Shown: piece by piece, positions 63,564-64,000 of the stretch
Layout of the letters: each line of letters starts with the position of its first letter
Position numbering within the stretch: the stretch's first letter is position 1
Assembly (NCBI GenBank): GCA_963678255.2
Contig: CAXXTW010000002.1
Coordinates: 1,116,001-1,180,000 of the forward strand
From: G963678255 sp963678255
GTDB lineage: Bacteria > Cloacimonadota > Cloacimonadia > Cloacimonadales > WRIO01
Length of the DNA: 64,000 nt
Direction of reading: 5' to 3'
The notes under the pieces: generated by a model
Databases searched by the model: none
What the model saw: the letters and a program-made list of their open reading frames with translations, nothing else
Told to the model about the DNA's origin: nothing
Position numbers and translations under genes: made by a program

Positions 63564-64000
63564 TTATTTGACTATTCCTTTGGTTGGTAATTGATTGAAT
63601 CTTACCAAATCTTTCAAAATAGACTTTGTATCTACTTTTTTTAAGGCAGTCTCCAATTTTATCTTTAGTTCATTTCCAGAAGAGGTTTTTTGTACTGCCA
63701 AACCTGCAGGAATTGGCTCAGATGGAATATTCATATAATAAACATTTTTTATTTTCAATTTATCAATAGTACTCATTGTGGAGGATCTTTCAAACCAAAT
63801 GGCATCAATCCTTCGTGCTTCGAGCATTTTCAACAAATTTTCTAAATCTCCTAAATAAAAGTTCTTAGCGGGAATTCCTAATAAATCACTGGCAAAAGAT
63901 TCATTACCTCGGGGAATGCCTATTTTGAGAGCTTTGTAATCTTTAAACAACTTTTCATCCATTACATATAAATCTGCTTTGACTTCAATCGAAAAGTTGA
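63564..64000 (-). CDS. Periplasmic family-3 solute-binding protein (5' partial)
   Basis: The frame continues through the window edge: codons upstream of the first in-window Met still read as SBP_bac_3 sequence (FSIEVKADLYVMDEKLF). Visible are LKIGIPRGNESFASDLLG, NLLKMLEARRIDAIWFERS and PIPAGLAVQKTSSG, the second lobe of the fold. It is a diverged relative of the protein at 61356, again without transporter partners. Confidence 0.8.
   Translation of the reverse strand, partial: NFSIEVKADLYVMDEKLFKDYKALKIGIPRGNESFASDLLGIPAKNFYLGDLENLLKMLEARRIDAIWFERSSTMSTIDKLKIKNVYYMNIPSEPIPAGLAVQKTSSGNELKIKLETALKKVDTKSILKDLVRFNQLPTKGIVK

Overview
The window looks like a piece of chromosome from a low-GC, anaerobic, Gram-negative bacterium of the FCB group, most likely a Candidatus Cloacimonadota-type organism. 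Three things point there. At least six large secreted proteins end in the same FlgD-like / T9SS type A C-terminal sorting module (NPFNPST, then a YNIKGQ-like strand, SGIYF and a basic end). There is a rubredoxin, rubrerythrin and desulfoferrodoxin oxygen-defence operon. There are kdsD and outer-membrane barrel proteins. The phylum is an inference; no rRNA gene is present.

Layout. 1-11.4 kb: secreted proteins (a VCBS/ASPIC protein cut by the window edge, a transglutaminase-like protein, a C10-peptidase/beta-helix giant, a FN3-like adhesin). 11.5-24.8 kb: a plus-strand block with a sugar-binding lipoprotein, thrS and kdsD, then a run of tightly packed envelope genes. Its core is a polyprenyl diphosphate synthase with GGPP-type features, a UbiA-type prenyltransferase and a GGGP synthase, that is, the archaeal-type ether-lipid steps. 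They sit with a PHP phosphatase, an epimerase, two methyltransferases, a flippase-like membrane protein and a MoxR ATPase. 24.8-27.4 kb: minus-strand desulfoferrodoxin-rubrerythrin-rubredoxin operon (the 46-residue rubredoxin is easily missed) and a GNAT protein. 27.4-27.9 kb: four tRNAs (fMet, a second CAU tRNA, Arg-UCU, His).

27.9-37.2 kb is an accessory island just downstream of the tRNAs. It has two parallel modules, each starting with the same ~465-bp repeat and an XRE/S24 (LexA/CI-like) regulator gene or its remnant, followed at once by a cargo. Cargo A is an 1108-residue protein with a TPR-like body, a GreA/GreB-C-like segment and a C-terminal PIN-type nuclease with four identifiable acidic residues. 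Cargo B is a uracil-DNA-glycosylase-like protein, an HNH nuclease and a third gene cut by a 9.5-copy, 84-bp tandem array. I read these as two S24-regulated defence cassettes; this is the best candidate for an undescribed system in the window.

37.4-45.0 kb: a minus-strand operon of an outer membrane protein, a RecJ-like DHH exonuclease, a 56-residue 2[4Fe-4S] ferredoxin, a geranylgeranyl-reductase-family flavoprotein coupled to it by an ATGA overlap, a polyprenol-kinase-like membrane protein, a DPM1/GtrB-like glycosyltransferase and a VCBS protein. This could saturate the isoprenoid chains of the ether lipids or of polyprenol carriers.

45.0-52.7 kb is a transposon graveyard. An IS66-type element with an 8-bp target duplication is nested in a MULE/IS256-like element with its own 8-bp duplication, and a complete IS21-type element (istA/istB) follows. 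52.7-64 kb: a TetR regulator, a frameshifted DUF4386 gene, a DUF4386-flavodoxin fusion, an SppA peptidase with an N-terminal barrel-like extension, further secreted and outer-membrane proteins, and two orphan family-3 solute-binding proteins, the last cut by the window edge.
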